Positions 38,688-49,309 of a stretch of 64,000 nt of DNA are shown one piece after another. Within the stretch, counting starts at the first letter, position 1, and every line of letters starts with the position of its first letter. Where the stretch lies: contig SCOI01000002.1 of the NCBI GenBank assembly GCA_005503085.1, positions 248,001 through 312,000 of the forward strand. Direction: 5' to 3'. A program made the position numbers and the translations under genes. This DNA is from Burkholderiales bacterium C2. Its GTDB lineage: Bacteria; Pseudomonadota; Gammaproteobacteria; Burkholderiales; Burkholderiaceae_C. The notes under the pieces are model-generated. The model had not been told where the DNA came from. It did not search any database and saw nothing but the letters and a program-made list of their open reading frames with translations.

Positions 38688-40967
38688 GTGCAAGCGCCCC
38701 CGCCCTTCGTGATCTACGCGCTCGCGTTCAACCTCTCGGTCAATCTGATACTCGGCCTCGCGCTGTGGCTGGCCTGGTCGCGTGAACGCAGTCAGGGCTT
38801 CAACCGGCTGCTGGGCGCGAGCTTTCTGGCCCAGGGCCTGGCCACGCCGGCCTATCTGCTGTGGCGCCAGGGCGAGGGCCTGATCCACAGCCTCGGCGGC
38901 CTCGGCCTCGCGGCGTCGGGCGCGCTGAGCATGCTGATGATGGTGGCCGGTCTGCGCGACCTGGTTGGCCGCCCGCTGAGCTGGCGGCAGGCCACGGTGC
39001 TGGGCCTGGGCCTGCTGGGCCTGCTCGGTGCACTGCTGGACCAGAGCATCGCGGTGGCCCAGGGCAGCGGCGCCACGCTGAACACCTTGCTGGGTCTGGC
39101 CGCACTGCGCTGGCTCTGGCCGCATGGCAAGGCCGAGCGCCTGGCCGGCCTGAGCCTGGTACTGATCGGCCTGAACCAGTTCAATTTCGCGCTCGGCGGC
39201 GAGGCCGCCTTGGGCCTGCAGTCCAGCATAGGCGCGGCGCTGCGCATGTTGCTGGGCATCAGCCTGCTGCATGCGGCGCTGCGGCGCAGCAGCCTGGAGT
39301 CGCGCGGCCTGCGCACCCAGCTGCATTACATGACCGAGCATTCGCACCAGGGCGTGCTGGTGGCCCGCGAGGACGAGCCGCTCTATGCCAACGCGGCCCT
39401 GCTCGAGCTCTACGGCGTCGCCAGCCTGGCCGAATTCAAGCGCTACCAGCAGCAGCAGCCGGCAAGCCTGCGTGCGGCGGCTCTGCAGCGCCGGCGCGCC
39501 ATCATCAGCGGCGAGCTGCCCCATGCGCACTGGGAAGGCGAGCGCCGGCGCAGCGACGGCAGCCTGATGCGGCTGATGTTCTCGTCCTGGCGCATCGACT
39601 GGGCCGACGGGCCGGCCGAGCATCTGGTGATCAGCGACGACACCGAGCGCTACAACGCCACCCAGGCCCTGCTGCACCAGGCCACCCACGACCCGGTCAC
39701 CGGCCTGCCCAATCGCAGCGCGCTGCAGCAGCGCCTGCGCGAGCTGTGCGCCGAGGGCCGCCCCTTCGGCCTGATCTGGCTGGACCTGGACCGTTTCACG
39801 CTGCTCAACGAGGCCTATGGCCATGCCACCGGCGATGCGCTGCTGCGCGAGTTCGGCGCGCTGCTGCAGGCCGAGTTCGCGCCGCAGGCCCAGACCATGC
39901 ATCTGGGCGAGGACGAGTTCGCGCTGCTGGTCACGGCCGGCGCCGAGCCGGCCCTGCTGCACGAGCTGACACGGCGCCTGCGCGCGCGGCTGGCGCGGCC
40001 CTTCGCGGTCGACGCTCGCGAGATCTATATCGACGCCTCGATCGGCGTGGCCCGCTTCCCGCACACCGCCGGCGACCCCGAGGGCCTGCTGCGCGAGGCC
40101 AGCGCCGCGATGCACGAGGCCAAGCAGGAGCCCGGCAGCGCCGAACGCTGGGCCGACGAGGCCAGCAGCAGGCGCAGCAGCAGCGCGACCATGCTGGCCG
40201 AGCAGGCGATGCGCGCCGGGCTGAAGAATGCCGAGTTCGAGCTGGTCTACCAGCCCAAGATCGCCGCCGCCGGCGGCGAGCTGCTGAGCTTCGAGGCCCT
40301 GGTGCGCTGGCACCGACCCGGCCATGGCGTGGTCAGCCCGGCCGATTTCATTCCGGCGGCCGAGCGCACCGGCCTGATCGTGCCGCTGGGCGCGATGCTG
40401 CTGCAGCAGGCCTGCCGTCAGCTCCGCGACTGGCGCGCCGACGGGCGGCTGGTCCTGCCGGTGGCCGTCAATGTCTCGCCGCTGCAGCTGCACGACCCGA
40501 GCTTCCCGGCCTTTGTCGCCCGCACCTTGCAGGCCTTCGATCTGCCGGCCGCGCTGCTGACCTTGGAGATCACCGAGACCGCCGCGGTGCGCGACGCCGA
40601 CCAGGCCCGCGAGCGCATCAGCCGGCTCAACGAGCTGGGCATCAAGGTCGCGCTGGATGACTTCGGCACCGGCTTCTCCTCGCTGAACCTGCTGCGCAGC
40701 ATGCCGCTGGACGCGGTCAAGATCGACCGCAGCCTGATCGAGCCGATGCCGCAGCGCACCGCCAGCGCGGTGGTGCGAGCGATCTGCCAGCTGGCCGCCG
40801 TGCTGGACCTCAAGGTGGTGGCCGAGGGCATCGAAACCCAGGCCCAGGCCGAGGCCGCACGCGCCGCCGGCTGCAACGAGCTGCAGGGCTTTCTGTTCAG
40901 CAAACCACTGTCGGCCGCCGCGGCGGGCGACTGGCTGGCGCGCCAGGCGGAGCCGGCGCTCGGCTGA
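38688..40967 (+). CDS. Membrane GGDEF-EAL protein, degenerate GGDEF (probable c-di-GMP phosphodiesterase)
   Basis: 759 residues. About 1-205: six or seven membrane helices forming a sensor; about 215-320: PAS-like region (VARDEDEPLYANAALLELYG-type); about 330-490: GGDEF domain starting THDPVTGLPNRSAL, but the signature loop is GEDEF, so the second glycine is lost; about 505-755: EAL domain with FEALVRW, NVSPLQL, LEITET, DDFGTGFSSL, KIDRSLI and VAEGIET, all catalytic blocks present. Probably degrades c-di-GMP, with the GGDEF half as a GTP-sensing regulator. GTG start, no obvious ribosome site. Confidence 0.88.
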   Translation: MQAPPPFVIYALAFNLSVNLILGLALWLAWSRERSQGFNRLLGASFLAQGLATPAYLLWRQGEGLIHSLGGLGLAASGALSMLMMVAGLRDLVGRPLSWRQATVLGLGLLGLLGALLDQSIAVAQGSGATLNTLLGLAALRWLWPHGKAERLAGLSLVLIGLNQFNFALGGEAALGLQSSIGAALRMLLGISLLHAALRRSSLESRGLRTQLHYMTEHSHQGVLVAREDEPLYANAALLELYGVASLAEFKRYQQQQPASLRAAALQRRRAIISGELPHAHWEGERRRSDGSLMRLMFSSWRIDWADGPAEHLVISDDTERYNATQALLHQATHDPVTGLPNRSALQQRLRELCAEGRPFGLIWLDLDRFTLLNEAYGHATGDALLREFGALLQAEFAPQAQTMHLGEDEFALLVTAGAEPALLHELTRRLRARLARPFAVDAREIYIDASIGVARFPHTAGDPEGLLREASAAMHEAKQEPGSAERWADEASSRRSSSATMLAEQAMRAGLKNAEFELVYQPKIAAAGGELLSFEALVRWHRPGHGVVSPADFIPAAERTGLIVPLGAMLLQQACRQLRDWRADGRLVLPVAVNVSPLQLHDPSFPAFVARTLQAFDLPAALLTLEITETAAVRDADQARERISRLNELGIKVALDDFGTGFSSLNLLRSMPLDAVKIDRSLIEPMPQRTASAVVRAICQLAAVLDLKVVAEGIETQAQAEAARAAGCNELQGFLFSKPLSAAAAGDWLARQAEPALG

Positions 40968-40974
40968 CGCGGCC

Positions 40975-42783
40975 TCAGGCCGGCTGCGCGCTGACCTTGA
41001 AGGCGGCGACGATCTCGGCCAGCTTGTTGGCCTGCTCCTTCAGGCTCTCGGCCGCGGCGGCGGACTCCTCGACCAGCGATGCGTTCTGCTGCGTCATCTG
41101 GTCGAGCTGGGCGACGGCGGTGTTGACCTGCTCGATGCCCTGGCTCTGCTCGCGCGTCGCGCCGCTGATCTCGGCCATGATGGACGTGACCTGGCCGACG
41201 CTGGCGACGATCTCGCCCATCGTGCCGCCGGCCTCGCTGACCAGGCGCGAGCCGGCCTCGACCTGCTCGACGCTGGCGCCGATCAGGGTCTTGATCTCGC
41301 GCGCGGCGCCGGCCGAGCGCTGCGCCAGCGCCCGCACCTCGCTGGCCACGACCGCGAAGCCACGGCCCTGCTCGCCGGCACGCGCCGCCTCGACCGCCGC
41401 ATTCAACGCCAGGATATTTGTCTGGAAGGCGATGCCATCGATGGTGCCGATGATGTCGGCGATGCGGCGGCTGGCGCCGTTGATCTGCTCCATCGTGCTG
41501 ACCACCTGGCCCACCACGGCGCCGCCGCGCTGGGCCACGCCCGAGGCGGTGGCGGCCAGCTGGTTGGCGCTGGCGGCGGCATCGGCGCTGTGGCGCACGG
41601 TGCTGGTCAGCTCCTCCATCGAGCTGGCGGTCTGCTGCAGATTGCTGGCGGTCTCCTCGGTGCGCTGGCTCAGGTCCTGGTTGCCCGAGGCGATCTGGCG
41701 CGCCGCCACCGCCATGTCTTCGCTGGTGGCGCGCACCTCGCGCATCACCGTGTCGATCTTGGCGACAAAGAGATTGAAGGAGCGGGCGATGTCGGCGATC
41801 TCGTCCTCGCCGCGGGCGAGCAGACGCTGGGTCAGGTCGCCATTGCCGGAGCCGATCTCGTCCATCGCATCGCGCACGCCGGCCAGGCCCTTGAGCATCA
41901 CGCCGATGGCCAGCGCCGACAGCAGCGCCGCGACCACCGCCACCGCGACCAGGGCCACACCGGCGGTGGCCAGCAGATCGCTCAGCGCGGCCAGCGCCTC
42001 GCCGCGCTCGGCAGCGGTCACCAGGGTCCAGTCGGTGCCGGGCACGCGGGTGGCCTTCAGGAAGAAGTCCTGTGCGCCGATTTCGGCCTCGACCAGCTCG
42101 GCGCCGGCAGCGCGGGCCAGCAGGGCCGGGCTCAGCGCGGCCGACAGCTCGGCCACCGGCTTGAGCGTCAGCGCGGCGTCCGGGTGGGCGACGATCTTGC
42201 CGCCCGGCTCGACCAGGAAGGCAAAGCCGCTGGGCGTCGGCTTGATCGACTTCAGGGTCGCGATCACATCGTCCAGTGCCACATCGGTGCCGGCCACCGC
42301 GCGGGTGCTGCCACCGGCCTTGATGGCCATCGCGAAGCTGACCACCAGCTTCTTGCTCGACGAGGCGATATAGGGCGCGGTGATCACCGCCGCGTCGCTG
42401 GCCTCGGCCAGCTTGTACCAGGGACGCGCGGTCGGGTCGTACTCGGCCGGGCGCTGGCGATCCGGCACCGAGACCATGCGCTTGTCGGCGCTGCCCAGAT
42501 AGGCCAGGTCCAGGCGGCCGGACTTCAAGGCCTGCTCCAGCATGGGCTGGGGGCTGTCCAGCGCGGCGGCCGGCGTCAGCGCACTGACGATGTCCTTCTG
42601 CGCCTTGACCCAGGCTCCCATCGTGCCGGCATGGGCCTCGCCAAGATCGTTCAGCTGGGCCAACACCTGGCGCTGAGCATGGCCGCTGACACTCAGATAA
42701 CTGGCCAGGGTCGCCACGCCGATGGCGGCAATCACGATCAGGATGCAGATCGCGATCAGGCGGCTTTTGATGGTCTTCAGCAT
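40975..42783 (-). CDS. Methyl-accepting chemotaxis protein
   Basis: 602 residues: membrane helix 1 (about 10-30), periplasmic Cache-type sensor (about 35-275; [19 protein letters not shown] is a dCache signature), helix 2 (about 285-310), HAMP (about 310-365), and signalling domain with methylation helices around the hairpin tip ([20 protein letters not shown]). Four-helix bundle length fits the 36-heptad class. The C-terminus (FKVSAQPA) lacks a CheR-binding pentapeptide. Adjacent to, but convergent with, the EAL protein. Ligand unknown; dCache domains often sense amino acids. Confidence 0.92.
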   Translation of the reverse strand: MLKTIKSRLIAICILIVIAAIGVATLASYLSVSGHAQRQVLAQLNDLGEAHAGTMGAWVKAQKDIVSALTPAAALDSPQPMLEQALKSGRLDLAYLGSADKRMVSVPDRQRPAEYDPTARPWYKLAEASDAAVITAPYIASSSKKLVVSFAMAIKAGGSTRAVAGTDVALDDVIATLKSIKPTPSGFAFLVEPGGKIVAHPDAALTLKPVAELSAALSPALLARAAGAELVEAEIGAQDFFLKATRVPGTDWTLVTAAERGEALAALSDLLATAGVALVAVAVVAALLSALAIGVMLKGLAGVRDAMDEIGSGNGDLTQRLLARGEDEIADIARSFNLFVAKIDTVMREVRATSEDMAVAARQIASGNQDLSQRTEETASNLQQTASSMEELTSTVRHSADAAASANQLAATASGVAQRGGAVVGQVVSTMEQINGASRRIADIIGTIDGIAFQTNILALNAAVEAARAGEQGRGFAVVASEVRALAQRSAGAAREIKTLIGASVEQVEAGSRLVSEAGGTMGEIVASVGQVTSIMAEISGATREQSQGIEQVNTAVAQLDQMTQQNASLVEESAAAAESLKEQANKLAEIVAAFKVSAQPA

Positions 42784-42888
42784 GGGGCTCCGGGGGCTGG
42801 GCGCAAAGCGCACGAGTGTAGGCAGGCCAGGCCCCGGAACCAAGGGTAAACACCAGTTAGCGCGTGAACTCGGTCACGCGCCCCGCCT

Positions 42889-43320
42889 TCAGACCTTGTG
42901 CGTGGACAAGAGGATGCTGGTCTCGGTGTGCGCGATGCCCTCGATCAGGCGCACGCCGCTGAGCACCCGGTCGAACTCTTCCAAGGTGTCGGAGCGCAGC
43001 TCGGCGACCAGATCCCAGCGCCCGTTGGTGCTGTGCAGGGCCGCCACATTGGGATGGCCGCGCAGCTCGCGCAGCACCTCGGCGGCGCGGTTGCCCTCGA
43101 CCGCGATGCTCATCAGCGCGCGGATGCGCTGGGCCTCGGCGGCGGGCCGCAGGCGCACGCTGTAGCCGACGATCACCCCCTCGCGCTCCAGCCGGGCGAT
43201 GCGGTTCTGGACCGTCGCCCGCGCCACCCGCAGCTGGCGGGCCAGCGCGACGACAGGCAGGCGGGCGTTGTCGCGCAGCAAGGCGATCAATTCGCGGTCG
43301 GTGTCATCGATATTGGCCAT
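42889..43320 (-). CDS. Lrp/AsnC-family transcriptional regulator
   Basis: 143 residues. AsnC-type HTH at the N-terminus (DRELIALLRDNARLPVVALA, RVARATVQNRIARLEREGVI) followed by a RAM ligand-binding domain (about 65-140). Divergent from ornithine cyclodeaminase across about 139 bases, so very likely its regulator, responding to an amino acid such as ornithine or arginine (inference). Confidence 0.9.
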   Translation of the reverse strand: MANIDDTDRELIALLRDNARLPVVALARQLRVARATVQNRIARLEREGVIVGYSVRLRPAAEAQRIRALMSIAVEGNRAAEVLRELRGHPNVAALHSTNGRWDLVAELRSDTLEEFDRVLSGVRLIEGIAHTETSILLSTHKV

Positions 43321-43342
43321 AACGCCAATTTTATGCTGACAC

Positions 43343-43364
43343 TTTGTCTAGCAAACCGGACAAA
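43343..43364. promoter_or_regulatory. Inverted repeat TTTGTC-N10-GACAAA in the lrp/ocd gap
   Basis: Six-base arms in the divergent gap, in the AT-rich stretch just upstream of the Lrp gene, consistent with an Lrp-type dimer site. No further copies were seen in the window. Confidence 0.45.
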
Positions 43365-43459
43365 TTGGTCGCTTTGCCATCTTTTCGTTAGCTGCACTCC
43401 TCTTCAGAATTTGCGCAAAGCGGCCAGCAAAAACGCCAGCCCGCGCCCGGAGACTTTCG

Positions 43460-44503
43460 ATGACACGCTTTGTAGACGTACCCGCCCTGACCCAGCTGTT
43501 GCAACGACGTGGCGTCGCCGCGCTGATGGCCGAGCTCAGCGAGGCCTTGCGCGAAGACTTTCTGCGCTGGGAGGATTTCGACAAGTCGGCCCGCGTGGCC
43601 AGCCATTCCGCCCAGGGCGTGATCGAGCTGATGCCGGTGGCCGATGCCCATCGCTATGCCTTCAAATACGTCAACGGTCATCCGGTCAACACCAGCCGCG
43701 GCATGTACACGGTGATGGCCTTCGGCGTGCTGGCCGATGTGGCCAGCGGCTATCCGCTGCTGCTGTCCGAGCTGACGCTGACCACGGCGCTGCGCACCGC
43801 CGCCACCTCGGCGATGGCCGCCAAGGCGCTGGCCCGGCCCGACTCGCGCCGCATGGCCCTGATCGGCAACGGCGCGCAAAGCGAGTTCCAGGCCCTGGCC
43901 TTCCACACCCAGCTGGGCATCAGCGAGATCGTCGCCTACGACATCGACCCGGCCGCCACCGCCAAGCTGGAGCGCAATCTGGCCGCCTTCCCGGCGCTGA
44001 AGGTCCGCCGTGCGGCCTCGGTGGCCGAGGCGGTGCGCGGCGCCGACATCGTCACGACGGTGACGGCCGACAAGACCCGCGCCACCATCATCAGCCCCGA
44101 GATGATCGAGCCCGGCATGCACATCAACGGCGTCGGCGGCGACTGCCCCGGCAAGACCGAGCTGCATGCCGATGTGCTGCGCGCGGCGCGCATCTTCGTC
44201 GAGTACGAGCCGCAGACCCGCATCGAAGGCGATATCCAGCAGCTGCCGGCCGAGCATCCGGTGGTCGATCTGTGGCGGGTGCTGGCCGGCAGTGCCGAAG
44301 GGCGCCAGAGTCGCGAGCAGGTGACGGTGTTCGACTCGGTGGGCTTCGCGCTGGAGGACTACACGGCGCTGCGCCTGGTCTACCGCCTGGCCCAGGAGCT
44401 CGGCATCGGCCAGGAGGTCGAGCTGGTGCCGCCGGCCGACGATCCCAAGGACCTGTTCCGCCACACCCGGGGCGGGCGCGCCCAGCTCAGGCGCGCCGCC
44501 TGA
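43460..44503 (+). CDS. Ornithine cyclodeaminase
   Basis: Converts L-ornithine to L-proline and ammonia using bound NAD+; mu-crystallin family. 347 residues, expected length. N-terminal VDVPALTQLLQRRGVAALM, substrate/NAD blocks RYAFKYVNGHPVNTSRGM, LTTALRTAATSAMAAKALA, IGNGAQSEFQALAF (Rossmann) and INGVGGDCPGKTEL. Divergent from Lrp regulator. A link to arginine released from cyanophycin through ornithine is possible but no arginase is present here. Confidence 0.92.
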   Translation: MTRFVDVPALTQLLQRRGVAALMAELSEALREDFLRWEDFDKSARVASHSAQGVIELMPVADAHRYAFKYVNGHPVNTSRGMYTVMAFGVLADVASGYPLLLSELTLTTALRTAATSAMAAKALARPDSRRMALIGNGAQSEFQALAFHTQLGISEIVAYDIDPAATAKLERNLAAFPALKVRRAASVAEAVRGADIVTTVTADKTRATIISPEMIEPGMHINGVGGDCPGKTELHADVLRAARIFVEYEPQTRIEGDIQQLPAEHPVVDLWRVLAGSAEGRQSREQVTVFDSVGFALEDYTALRLVYRLAQELGIGQEVELVPPADDPKDLFRHTRGGRAQLRRAA

Positions 44504-44612
44504 AACGGGCGTCGGCCGCAGCCGATGTGCAGTTTGTAGCGTTTTGCCGGTCCAGATCCGGCTATCGCGCGCTTGAGCCGGGGTTACAGTCGGACGCATC
44601 CCTGCACAGGAC

Positions 44613-46940
44613 GTGTCCGAGGTCATATTGAGCCGCAAAGCTTCCAGCTCGCTGTTTGTCGCCATTGCAACGGGCGCCAGCATCGGCCTGCTGCTGCCGG
44701 CGCTGATCATCGGCGGCATCCTGATCGGCCTGCGCGAACCGCAGCAGGCCGAGCAGATCCAGCAGCGCGAGTTGCAGGCCAAGCTCGATGTGCTGGCCTC
44801 CAGCCTGCCCGAGCTGCTGTGGAACCTGGATGCGGTGGCCGCCCGCGAAGTGGTGTCGGCCATCATGAAGTCGCCCGAGGTGGTGCGGGTGCGGGTCAGC
44901 GATGCCTCGCAGGGCGTGCCCTTCATCGAGATGCGCTTCCCGGAGCGCCAGAAGGGCCAGCTCTACCAGGGCGAGCGCGAGATCTATCGCGGCAGCGCCC
45001 GCATCGGCCATATCCAGATCGAGCTGGACGACCATCTGGCCAGCGCCGCGCTGGCGCGCCAGCGCTGGCTCTACGGCGCCACCGTCGGCGGCCAGCTGCT
45101 GATCTCGCTGGCCCTGATCCTGGCGCTCTTGAACTCCCGCGTGATGCGGCCGCTGCGCGAGCTCGGAGGCTTCGCCAATGATCTGGCGGCCGGGCGTTTC
45201 GCGGCCCGGCTCAAGCGCGAGCGCGATGACGAGATCGGCCGCCTGGGCGGTCATCTGGAACATATGCGCGACGCGCTGCAGCAGCAGTTCGAGTCGCAGC
45301 GCGACCTGATCAACCGGCTGCGCGGCATGGCCGAAACCGTGCCGGGCGTGGTCTACCAGCTGCGCCTGCGCGGCAACGGCGAGTTCGCGTTCGCCTATGT
45401 CAGCGAGGCGGTCAAGGACTACTTCCGCCTCAGCGCCAACGAACTGGCCGAGGACGCCAGCGCCTGGTTCGAGCAGCTCCATGCCGAAGACCGCAAGCCG
45501 GTGATGGACTCGCTGCTGGCCTCGGCCCGCCACCTGACGCCCTGGCAGCAGGAGTTCCGCACCCACCACCCCGACGGCAGCGAGCGCTGGCTCTACGGCA
45601 ATGCGATCGCGCAGCGCGAAGAAGGCCAGGACGGCTCCGGCGTGCTCTGGCACGGCTTTCTGACCGATATCTCGCGCCAGCGCCGCGATGCGCTGGAGCT
45701 GGAGCGCTACCGCCATCATCTGGAAGAGCTGGTGCAGGCGCGCACCGCCGAGCTGGCCGAGGCCACCCAGGCCGCCCAGGCGGCCAGCCTGGCCAAGAGC
45801 GCCTTCCTGGCCAATATGAGCCACGAGATCCGCACGCCGATGAATGCCATCATCGGCCTGACCTATCTGGTGCGGCGCGATGTCGTCGAGCCCGAGCAGC
45901 AGGAGCGGCTGCGCAAGGTGGCCGACGCCGCCGAGCATCTGCTCAGCGTCATCAACAATGTGCTGGACTTCTCCAAGATCGAGGCCGGCAAGCTGCAGCT
46001 GGACCGCGCCGAGTTCACGGTCGGCCAGGTGATGGACGGCATCTCCAGCATGCTGGCGCAGCGCGCGGCCGAGAAACGGTTGAAGGTCGAGCTCGAGCTC
46101 GACCCGGCGCTGGCGGCCCGCCCGCTGCTGGGCGATGCGCAGCGCATCGCCGAAGTGCTGCTGAACTTTGCCGGCAATGCGGTCAAGTTCACCGACCAGG
46201 GCTTTGTGCGCCTGAGTGCCAAGGTGGCCCAGGAGTCCGGCAACTCGGTGCAGCTGCGCTTCGAGGTGCGTGACAGCGGCATCGGCATCGCCGAGGACGT
46301 GCAGCAGCGCCTGTTCCAGGACTTCGAGCAGGCCGACAGCTCGACCACGCGCCGCTATGGCGGCACCGGCCTGGGCCTGGCGATCTGTCGGCGCCTGGCC
46401 CGGCTGATGCATGGCGAGGTCGGGGTCGAGAGCGCGCCGGGGGCCGGCAGCCTGTTCTGGTTCACCGTGCTGGTCGAGAAGTTCGAGGGCCGGGTCCGGC
46501 TGCCGCTGCCGCTGAGCCGCAACCAGGTGGCGCAGGAGCTGCAGAAGTCCTTTGCCGGCACCCGCGTGCTGCTGGCCGAGGACAACGCGGTCAATCAGGA
46601 GGTCGCGGTGGCCCTGCTGTCCAGCGCCGGTCTGCAGGTCGATGTGGCCGAGGACGGCCAGCAGGCGGTGGACATGGTGGAGCGGCAGGACTATGCGCTG
46701 GTGCTGATGGATGTGCAGATGCCCGTGATGGACGGGCTGGACGCGACCCGCACGATACGCCGCAGCGCCCGCGGCCGCGATCTGCCCATCCTGGCGATGA
46801 CGGCCAATGCCTTTGCCGAGGAGCGCCAGCGCTGCCTGGACGCCGGCATGAACGACCATGTGGCCAAGCCGGTGGTGGCCGAGCAGCTGTTCGCCACCTT
46901 GCGGCTGTGGCTCAGCAGGCAGGCCACGCCGACGAACTGA
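44613..46940 (+). CDS. Hybrid sensor histidine kinase/response regulator
   Basis: 775 residues. Membrane helix near 15-40, periplasmic region to about 150, helix 2 (about 155-175), HAMP (about 176-230), PAS (about 240-360), HisKA with the phospho-His in [16 protein letters not shown], HATPase_c ([23 protein letters not shown]), and a receiver domain with phospho-Asp in [14 protein letters not shown] and TANAFAEER. No HPt, so phosphate passes to an unlinked protein. GTG 44613 is listed; TTG 44628 with GAGG five bases upstream is a strong alternative start. Signal unknown. Confidence 0.9.
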   Translation: MSEVILSRKASSSLFVAIATGASIGLLLPALIIGGILIGLREPQQAEQIQQRELQAKLDVLASSLPELLWNLDAVAAREVVSAIMKSPEVVRVRVSDASQGVPFIEMRFPERQKGQLYQGEREIYRGSARIGHIQIELDDHLASAALARQRWLYGATVGGQLLISLALILALLNSRVMRPLRELGGFANDLAAGRFAARLKRERDDEIGRLGGHLEHMRDALQQQFESQRDLINRLRGMAETVPGVVYQLRLRGNGEFAFAYVSEAVKDYFRLSANELAEDASAWFEQLHAEDRKPVMDSLLASARHLTPWQQEFRTHHPDGSERWLYGNAIAQREEGQDGSGVLWHGFLTDISRQRRDALELERYRHHLEELVQARTAELAEATQAAQAASLAKSAFLANMSHEIRTPMNAIIGLTYLVRRDVVEPEQQERLRKVADAAEHLLSVINNVLDFSKIEAGKLQLDRAEFTVGQVMDGISSMLAQRAAEKRLKVELELDPALAARPLLGDAQRIAEVLLNFAGNAVKFTDQGFVRLSAKVAQESGNSVQLRFEVRDSGIGIAEDVQQRLFQDFEQADSSTTRRYGGTGLGLAICRRLARLMHGEVGVESAPGAGSLFWFTVLVEKFEGRVRLPLPLSRNQVAQELQKSFAGTRVLLAEDNAVNQEVAVALLSSAGLQVDVAEDGQQAVDMVERQDYALVLMDVQMPVMDGLDATRTIRRSARGRDLPILAMTANAFAEERQRCLDAGMNDHVAKPVVAEQLFATLRLWLSRQATPTN

Positions 46941-46943
46941 GGG

Positions 46944-47918
46944 CTAGCGGCTCTGCTTGATCAGCCGGCCCGAATCCTTTTGCAGCGGGCGGGCATTCAT
47001 CGGGTAGAGCTTGGCAAAGATCTCGATCTGCTCGCCCGACAGCTGCACCGGCTGGCGCATCACCATCCACAGCACGCCCTCGCTGCAGGGCGGCGTCGTC
47101 AGCGAGCCCATATAGGTGTAGTAGGCGCGATCCTCGGGCAGCAGCTGCAGCAGGTCCAGCATGCCCGGCCCCGGCTGTGCCTCATGTTTTTCCAGCGGCA
47201 GATTGTTCCAGACGGTCTGCACCAGCGCCTGATGGATGGGGCCGCGCTCCAGCAGCACGGCCAGCACCGCGAGCCGGTCCTCGGCGTCCTTGTGCACCAG
47301 ATGGGCCACCATATCGAACTGGCGGCCATTGATGCGTTCCTCGCTGGGCCGGTGGAAATGGAACTGCTGCAGCTCGAAGCGCCGCCCCATCACCTGCAGG
47401 AAGTTGCCCGGCGCGATATTGACCTGCACCGTGTGGCCGGTGTCCAGCACCGCGAAGCCGCTGGGCTTGTAGTCGAACTGGATGGGTTCCAGATCGACGC
47501 GGATGCCGTCGCGGATGTCGATCGGGCTCTGGCGCGTGCCGATGGCGCAGAGGCGGTACTCGGGCTTGAGCCCGCCCCAATGCTCGGGCGCACCTTCGCC
47601 GCCATAGGCCCAGTGGATCTGCGCGGCCGGCTTGGCCGGCGCGGGCCTGCTGCCACGTTCGTCGACCCGGCTGCGTGCCTTGGGCGGGGCGATGGGCTCG
47701 GTCTTCGACGTCAGGCGTTCGGCCAGTCGCTGGCGCAGCACCTCGGCCGACTCGTCGCCGGCCGCCGGCTCGACCACGGCCGCCGCCACCGGCGGCTTCG
47801 GCGCTTTGCTGGTGCTCATGGCCGCCGGCCTGCCCTGGGCCACGGCGGCCGAGGCGACGAACAGCAGCATCAACAGACAGGCATGGCCGGGCGAAAGCGC
47901 CCGTATCGATGACAACAT
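46944..47918 (-). CDS. Exported alpha-class carbonic anhydrase
   Basis: 324 residues. Signal peptide (about 1-28, LLMLLFVASAAVAQG), a long charged, proline/alanine linker (to about 95), then the alpha-CA domain: HWAYGGEGAPEHWGGL, QSPIDIRDG, zinc histidines in QFHFHRPSEE and MVAHLVH, and GSLTTPPCSEGVLWMV. The linker is longer than in most bacterial alpha-CAs. Periplasmic CO2/bicarbonate interconversion, complementing the cytoplasmic beta-enzyme at 26551. Convergent with the histidine kinase, 3 bases apart. Confidence 0.93.
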   Translation of the reverse strand: MLSSIRALSPGHACLLMLLFVASAAVAQGRPAAMSTSKAPKPPVAAAVVEPAAGDESAEVLRQRLAERLTSKTEPIAPPKARSRVDERGSRPAPAKPAAQIHWAYGGEGAPEHWGGLKPEYRLCAIGTRQSPIDIRDGIRVDLEPIQFDYKPSGFAVLDTGHTVQVNIAPGNFLQVMGRRFELQQFHFHRPSEERINGRQFDMVAHLVHKDAEDRLAVLAVLLERGPIHQALVQTVWNNLPLEKHEAQPGPGMLDLLQLLPEDRAYYTYMGSLTTPPCSEGVLWMVMRQPVQLSGEQIEIFAKLYPMNARPLQKDSGRLIKQSR

Positions 47919-47992
47919 GATTTCTTCCGGCGCCGCCCATGCGGCCCCCTACCCCGTCATCATCGGCCGAGCGACGCGGCTCTTGAGCCGCG

Positions 47993-49198
47993 TCAGTACA
48001 TTTGCGGCTTGACCTTGATCCAGGCCACCAGGCCTATGCCCATCATGCACATCGAGGCCAGCGCCAGCGCCACGGTCGAGTGCATCACCAGCGGCACGAC
48101 GACACCGGCCACCAGGCCGTTGGCCGCGCTGCCGATGCAGGCCTGCAGCGAGGAAGCCATGCCGCGCCGGTCCGGCGCCTGGTCCAGCACCATCAGCGTC
48201 ACGACCGGCACCATCAGCGCCCAGCCGAAGGCAAAGACCGCGATCACCGGCAGAGCCCAGAAGGGGCTGGGCTTCAGCAGCAGGTTCAGCGTCACGTTCA
48301 GCACCGAAACCAGCAGCATGATGACGAAGCCATGGCGGATCTGGTGGCGCGGCTTGATCTTGCCGGCCAGCCGGCCGCTCATCCAGGCCCCGCCCATGAT
48401 GCCGCCGATCGAGAAGCAGAAGAACCAGAAGAACTGGGTCGGCGCCAGATGCAGATGTTCGCCGAGAAAGACCGGGGCCGCCAGCACATAGAGAAACATG
48501 CCGTTGAACGGAATGCCGCTGGCCAGGGCCAGGAGCAGAAAGCGCCGGTTGGTGCACATCTGCCGGTAGCCGCGCATCAGCGAGCCGACATGGAAAGGCT
48601 GCTTCTGGTCCTGATGCAGGGTCTCGGGCAGCAGCCGCCAGTTCGCCACCACCAGGGCCGCGCCGATCAGCACCAGGAACCAGAAGATCGAGTGCCAGTC
48701 GGCGTGGACAAACAGGAAGCCGCCCACCATCGGCGCGATCGCCGGCGCGATGCCGAAGAAGATCGTCACCTGGGACATCACCCGCTGCGCCTCTGAGGGC
48801 GGGAACATATCGCGGATGATGGCCCGCGAGACCACCACGCCGGCACCGGCGGACATGCCCTGCACGGTGCGCCAGAACACCAGCTGGCCTATCGTGCCGG
48901 CCAGCGCACAGCCCAGCGAGGCCAGGGTGAACACCACCATGCCCCACAGCACCACCGGGCGGCGGCCGAAGCTGTCGGACAGCGCGCCATGGAACAGATT
49001 CATCACCGCAAAGCCCAGCAGATAGCTGGACAGGGTCTGCTGCATCTCGACCGGCGTCGCATTCAGCGCCTGCGCGATGCCGGAGAAGGCCGGCAGATAG
49101 GTGTCGATCGAGAACGGCCCCACCATGCCCAGACAGGCCAGCAGGACGGCAAGAGCCCAGCGCGGTGCGCGCCAAAGGGTGCTGGCATCGGGATTCAT
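47993..49198 (-). CDS. Bcr/CflA-family drug-efflux MFS transporter
   Basis: 401 residues, twelve predicted membrane helices. LGMVGPFSIDTYLPAFSGIA is the Bcr/CflA start motif, HGALSDSFGRRPVVLWG the MFS motif A, and GISAGAGVVVSRAIIRDM-like segment (GMSAGAGVVVSRAIIRD) motif C region. Proton-driven export of chloramphenicol/bicyclomycin-type compounds is the family role; substrate not determined. No regulator adjacent. Confidence 0.92.
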   Translation of the reverse strand: MNPDASTLWRAPRWALAVLLACLGMVGPFSIDTYLPAFSGIAQALNATPVEMQQTLSSYLLGFAVMNLFHGALSDSFGRRPVVLWGMVVFTLASLGCALAGTIGQLVFWRTVQGMSAGAGVVVSRAIIRDMFPPSEAQRVMSQVTIFFGIAPAIAPMVGGFLFVHADWHSIFWFLVLIGAALVVANWRLLPETLHQDQKQPFHVGSLMRGYRQMCTNRRFLLLALASGIPFNGMFLYVLAAPVFLGEHLHLAPTQFFWFFCFSIGGIMGGAWMSGRLAGKIKPRHQIRHGFVIMLLVSVLNVTLNLLLKPSPFWALPVIAVFAFGWALMVPVVTLMVLDQAPDRRGMASSLQACIGSAANGLVAGVVVPLVMHSTVALALASMCMMGIGLVAWIKVKPQMY

Positions 49199-49309
49199 CG
49201 GGGTTTTGTGCGCTACACGCCCGCTCGGTCGGCAGGTCTGATGGGCAGTGCCGCAGTGTAGCGGCGCCCTCTAAACTCGGCACTCCTGTGGCTATGGCAT
49301 GACGGAACA

